Assembly: GCA_945862985.1 (NCBI GenBank)
Contig: CAMAZF010000018.1
Span: 1 to 44,457 of the forward strand
From: Bordetella parapertussis
Lineage (GTDB): Bacteria > Pseudomonadota > Gammaproteobacteria > Burkholderiales > Burkholderiaceae_A
Length of the DNA: 44,457 nt
Direction: 5' to 3'
In this document: positions 41,587-44,457 of the stretch, in pieces
How the letters are laid out: every line of letters starts with the position of its first letter
Position numbering within the stretch: the stretch's first letter is position 1
The notes under the pieces: generated by a model
What the model saw: only the letters and a program-made list of their open reading frames with translations
Told to the model about the DNA's origin: nothing
Databases searched by the model: none
Position numbers and translations under genes: made by a program

Positions 41587-44292
41587 ATGTCCACGCTTCC
41601 CGAACATGTCAGTCAGCTCATGAACACGTCGTCCGATACCGATCCCCAGGAGACGTCGGAGTGGCTCGAAGCCCTTCAGGGCGTGATTCGTGCCGAGGGG
41701 CCGGAGCGTGCCCAGTTCCTCGTGGAGGCCCTGATTGATCAGACCCGTCGAAGCGGTGGAGCCATTCCTTTCTCTGCAAACACGGCCTATGTGAACACCA
41801 TTCCAGCCGCACTGGAGGAGCACTGTCCTGGCAACCTCGAATACGAGGAGCGCCTGCGCTCGTGGATGCGTTGGAACGCCATGGCCATGGTGGTGCGTGC
41901 GAATCGAGCCGATGGCGACCTTGGTGGACACATTTCGAGCTTCGCTTCGCTCGCCAACATGCTGGGTGTGGGCTTTAACCATTTCTGGAAGGGTCACGAG
42001 CATCCCAAAGGGCAGGACCTGCTGTTCATTCAGGGGCACAGCTCACCGGGAATCTACGCGCGCGCATTTCTGGAGGGGCGCATCAGCGAAGATCAACTCA
42101 ACAACTTCCGCCGTGAGGTGGATGGCAAAGGCCTCTCGAGCTATCCACACCCCAAGCTCATGCCGGACTTTTGGCAGTTCCCAACCGTGTCTATGGGGCT
42201 GGGCCCCATCATGGCCATTTATCAAGCACGGTTCCTGAAGTACATGCACGCCCGTGGTCTGGCCGAAACGTCTGAGCGCAAGGTCTGGGCCTTCTGCGGA
42301 GACGGCGAGATGGATGAGCCTGAGTCGATGGGGGCCATTGGCCTCGCCTCGCGCGAGAAGCTCGACAACCTCGTCTTCGTGGTGAATTGCAACCTGCAGC
42401 GCCTGGATGGTCCTGTTCGAGGAAACGGAAAGATCATTCAGGAGCTTGAGAGCGACTTCCGCGGCGCAGGGTGGAACGTGATTAAGGTGATCTGGGGGGG
42501 CTATTGGGATCCGCTCCTTGCAGTCGACCACGATGGCATTCTCAAAAAGATCATGATGGACACGGTCGATGGCGAATATCAGAACTACAAGGCCAACGAT
42601 GGTGCTTATGTGCGCAAGCATTTCTTCGGCAAGCATCCCAAAGCGCTCGAGATGGTTGCCAAGATGTCTGATGACGACATCTGGCGCCTGAATCGCGGTG
42701 GGCATGACCCCCACAAGATCTACTCCGCGTTCTCGGCTGCAGTGCGCCACAAGGGACAGCCCACGGTCATTCTGGTCAAGACCATCAAGGGCTTTGGGAT
42801 GGGCAAGGTGGCTGAGGGACGCAATACCGCCCACCAGACCAAGAAGCTCGACGATCAGAGCATTCATGAATTCCGCGATCGGTTTGGCATTCCCATCTCC
42901 GATGAGCAGCTGCCTTCGGTTCCATTTCTAAAGCCCGACGAGAACGCGCCAGAGATGAAGTACCTGCGCGAGCGACGTGCGGCGCTTGGCGGCTATCTGC
43001 CACATCGCCGCATGAAGGCTGACGAGCATATTCCGGTTCCCGCTCTGGATCTGTTTGCGCCCGTACTCGAGGCGACGCAGGAGGGCCGTGAGATTTCCAC
43101 CACCCAGGCCTATGTGCGCTGCCTCACCCAACTCCTACGGGATAAGACCATTGCGCCCCGCGTGGTTCCAATCCTGGTCGATGAGGCCCGCACCTTCGGT
43201 ATGGAAGGCCTGTTCCGTCAGATCGGAATCTATTCGGTTGAGGGTCAGAAATATGAGCCCGTAGATCGCGATCAGGTGATGTACTACCGCGAGGACACCA
43301 AGGGGCAGATCCTCCAAGAGGGCATCAATGAGGCCGGGGGCATGAGCTCCTGGATTGCAGCGGCGACGTCGTATTCGACCAACAACCGCATCATGATCCC
43401 CTTCTACATCTACTACTCCATGTTCGGTCTGCAGCGGGTAGGCGACCTGGCCTGGGCTGCAGGCGACATGCGCGCACGCGGATTCCTGCTCGGCGGCACC
43501 GCCGGCCGCACCACCCTCAATGGAGAGGGCCTGCAGCATGAGGACGGTCATAGCCACATCCTGGCGTCCACCATCCCGAACTGTGTCTCTTACGACCCCA
43601 CCTTTGCGCATGAGGTGGCCGTGATCCTGCACAGTGGACTCAAGCGCATGGTGGAGAACCAGGAGGATGTTTTCTTCTACATCACCCTCATGAATGAGAA
43701 CTACACCCACCCTGGGCTCAAGCCAGGGACGGAGGACCAGATTCTCAAGGGCATGTATCAGCTCGACTCAAAGGGCGATGCCAAGAGCACGCTGCGCGTT
43801 CAGCTGCTGGGTAGCGGCACCATCCTGCGTGAGGTGATTGCCGGCGCAGACCTGCTCGCACAGGACTTTGGCGTGGCCAGTGACATCTGGAGCTGCCCGA
43901 GCTTCAATGAGCTGCGCCGAGACGGTCTCGATGCAGAGCGCTATAACCTGCTGCATCCCACCGAGACTCCTCGCAAGAGCTTTGTGGCGAAGCAACTGGA
44001 GGGCCATGAAGGCCCCGTGGTTGCTGCGACCGACTACATGAAGACTTTCGCGGATCAGATTCGCCCGTTCATTCCCTCGGGACGCACCTACACCGTTCTG
44101 GGCACCGACGGCTTTGGTCGATCTGACAGTCGCGCCAAGCTTCGAGAGTTCTTCGAGGTGGACCGTCGTTATGTGGCAGTTGCGGCGCTCTACAGCCTGA
44201 TGAAGGAGGGCAAGATCAAGCCCGAGGTGGTGAGCCAGGCCATCCAGAAATACGGCATTAACCCCGATCGCGTGAACCCCGTGCTCGCCTAA
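41587..44292 (+). CDS. aceE: Pyruvate dehydrogenase E1 component, homodimeric type
   Basis: A 901-residue thiamine-diphosphate enzyme that decarboxylates pyruvate and acetylates the lipoyl groups of E2. The TPP/Mg motif is [12 protein letters not shown] near residue 238, ending in [15 protein letters not shown]. Other conserved stretches are [16 protein letters not shown] and [10 protein letters not shown]. Length is normal for the AceE type. ATG 41587 follows AGAGG by about 8 nt; an upstream TTG is not needed. aceF begins 17 nt after the stop. Confidence 0.97.
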   Translation: MSTLPEHVSQLMNTSSDTDPQETSEWLEALQGVIRAEGPERAQFLVEALIDQTRRSGGAIPFSANTAYVNTIPAALEEHCPGNLEYEERLRSWMRWNAMAMVVRANRADGDLGGHISSFASLANMLGVGFNHFWKGHEHPKGQDLLFIQGHSSPGIYARAFLEGRISEDQLNNFRREVDGKGLSSYPHPKLMPDFWQFPTVSMGLGPIMAIYQARFLKYMHARGLAETSERKVWAFCGDGEMDEPESMGAIGLASREKLDNLVFVVNCNLQRLDGPVRGNGKIIQELESDFRGAGWNVIKVIWGGYWDPLLAVDHDGILKKIMMDTVDGEYQNYKANDGAYVRKHFFGKHPKALEMVAKMSDDDIWRLNRGGHDPHKIYSAFSAAVRHKGQPTVILVKTIKGFGMGKVAEGRNTAHQTKKLDDQSIHEFRDRFGIPISDEQLPSVPFLKPDENAPEMKYLRERRAALGGYLPHRRMKADEHIPVPALDLFAPVLEATQEGREISTTQAYVRCLTQLLRDKTIAPRVVPILVDEARTFGMEGLFRQIGIYSVEGQKYEPVDRDQVMYYREDTKGQILQEGINEAGGMSSWIAAATSYSTNNRIMIPFYIYYSMFGLQRVGDLAWAAGDMRARGFLLGGTAGRTTLNGEGLQHEDGHSHILASTIPNCVSYDPTFAHEVAVILHSGLKRMVENQEDVFFYITLMNENYTHPGLKPGTEDQILKGMYQLDSKGDAKSTLRVQLLGSGTILREVIAGADLLAQDFGVASDIWSCPSFNELRRDGLDAERYNLLHPTETPRKSFVAKQLEGHEGPVVAATDYMKTFADQIRPFIPSGRTYTVLGTDGFGRSDSRAKLREFFEVDRRYVAVAALYSLMKEGKIKPEVVSQAIQKYGINPDRVNPVLA

Positions 44293-44309
44293 CCCAAGGA
44301 GAACTGAAC

Positions 44310-44457
44310 ATGCCCACGATTGAGCTGAAGGTTCCGGACATTGGGGACTTTAAAGAGGTAGAGGTGATTGAGGTGTTGGTGAAGGCTGGCGATGCTTTGA
44401 GTGTGGAGCAGAGTCTGGTGACGGTGGAGAGTGATAAGGCGTCGATGGAGATTCCGT
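44310..44457 (+). CDS. aceF: Pyruvate dehydrogenase E2 (dihydrolipoamide acetyltransferase), 5' part only
   Basis: The first 49 codons are present before the window ends. They encode the start of a lipoyl domain: [22 protein letters not shown]..., with the lipoylated Lys at K43 in [14 protein letters not shown] lies 8 nt before the ATG. It is cut by the window boundary, not by a mutation. Confidence 0.95.
   Translation, partial: MPTIELKVPDIGDFKEVEVIEVLVKAGDALSVEQSLVTVESDKASMEIP

Overview
The window looks like a chromosomal segment of a betaproteobacterium of the order Burkholderiales. The evidence is high GC, dense gene packing with many 4-nt ATGA stop/start overlaps, a tripartite tricarboxylate transporter with a Bug-type binding protein, and a FixL/FixJ-type two-component pair divergent from the pyruvate dehydrogenase genes aceE-aceF. 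No genus is assigned.

Region 1 (1-7.5 kb) is an accessory patch. It holds a degraded IS3-type transposase between two copies of a hairpin-rich repeat, and an intact DUF1778/GNAT toxin-antitoxin pair. Next come a hot-dog thioesterase and a large two-nuclease protein (DUF2779: Cas4-like N-terminus plus DEDD exonuclease). A HigB-type toxin gene with a nonsense codon follows, with an intact HigA beside it, then a DUF2805 protein and a FolB-family protein. A TumA-like orphan antitoxin sits exactly between 19-bp direct repeats, splitting folB from the DUF2130 gene it apparently once followed directly.

Region 2 (7.5-16 kb) is mostly housekeeping and envelope functions: a CPA2 antiporter, a SRAP DNA-protein crosslink sensor, a DCC protein, a BciA-like vinyl reductase, a periplasmic rhodanese and an acyl-CoA dehydrogenase. 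It also carries a copper-uptake block (TonB copper receptor, DUF2946, redoxin) divergent from a periplasmic DsrE protein.

Region 3 (16-38.5 kb) is the main interest: a large carboxylate-catabolism island. It contains TcuA/TcuB-like tricarballylate oxidation genes with an SDR under a GntR regulator, a paired chromate-type transporter and a TctCBA importer. These are followed by an enolase-superfamily enzyme with a TauD dioxygenase divergent from a LysR regulator, then an MmgE/PrpD dehydratase, a LeuC/LeuD-type hydro-lyase and an isocitrate-lyase-family enzyme. A PdxA-like dehydrogenase, an HMG-CoA-lyase homologue, a CoA-transferase and a flavin monooxygenase complete it, with a haloacetate-dehalogenase-like hydrolase and a four-domain rhodanese set inside. 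PrpD-type, aconitase-type and lyase-type enzymes repeat the logic of the end of the 2-methylcitrate cycle without a citrate synthase. My inference is that an imported branched or tricarboxylic acid is isomerised and cleaved here, with the CoA-transferase and lyase handling a second product. The substrate is unknown.

Region 4 (38.5-44.5 kb) holds a site-2 protease homologue, tRNA-Arg(ACG), the FixJ/FixL-type pair, aceE and the first 49 codons of aceF, which is cut by the window end.
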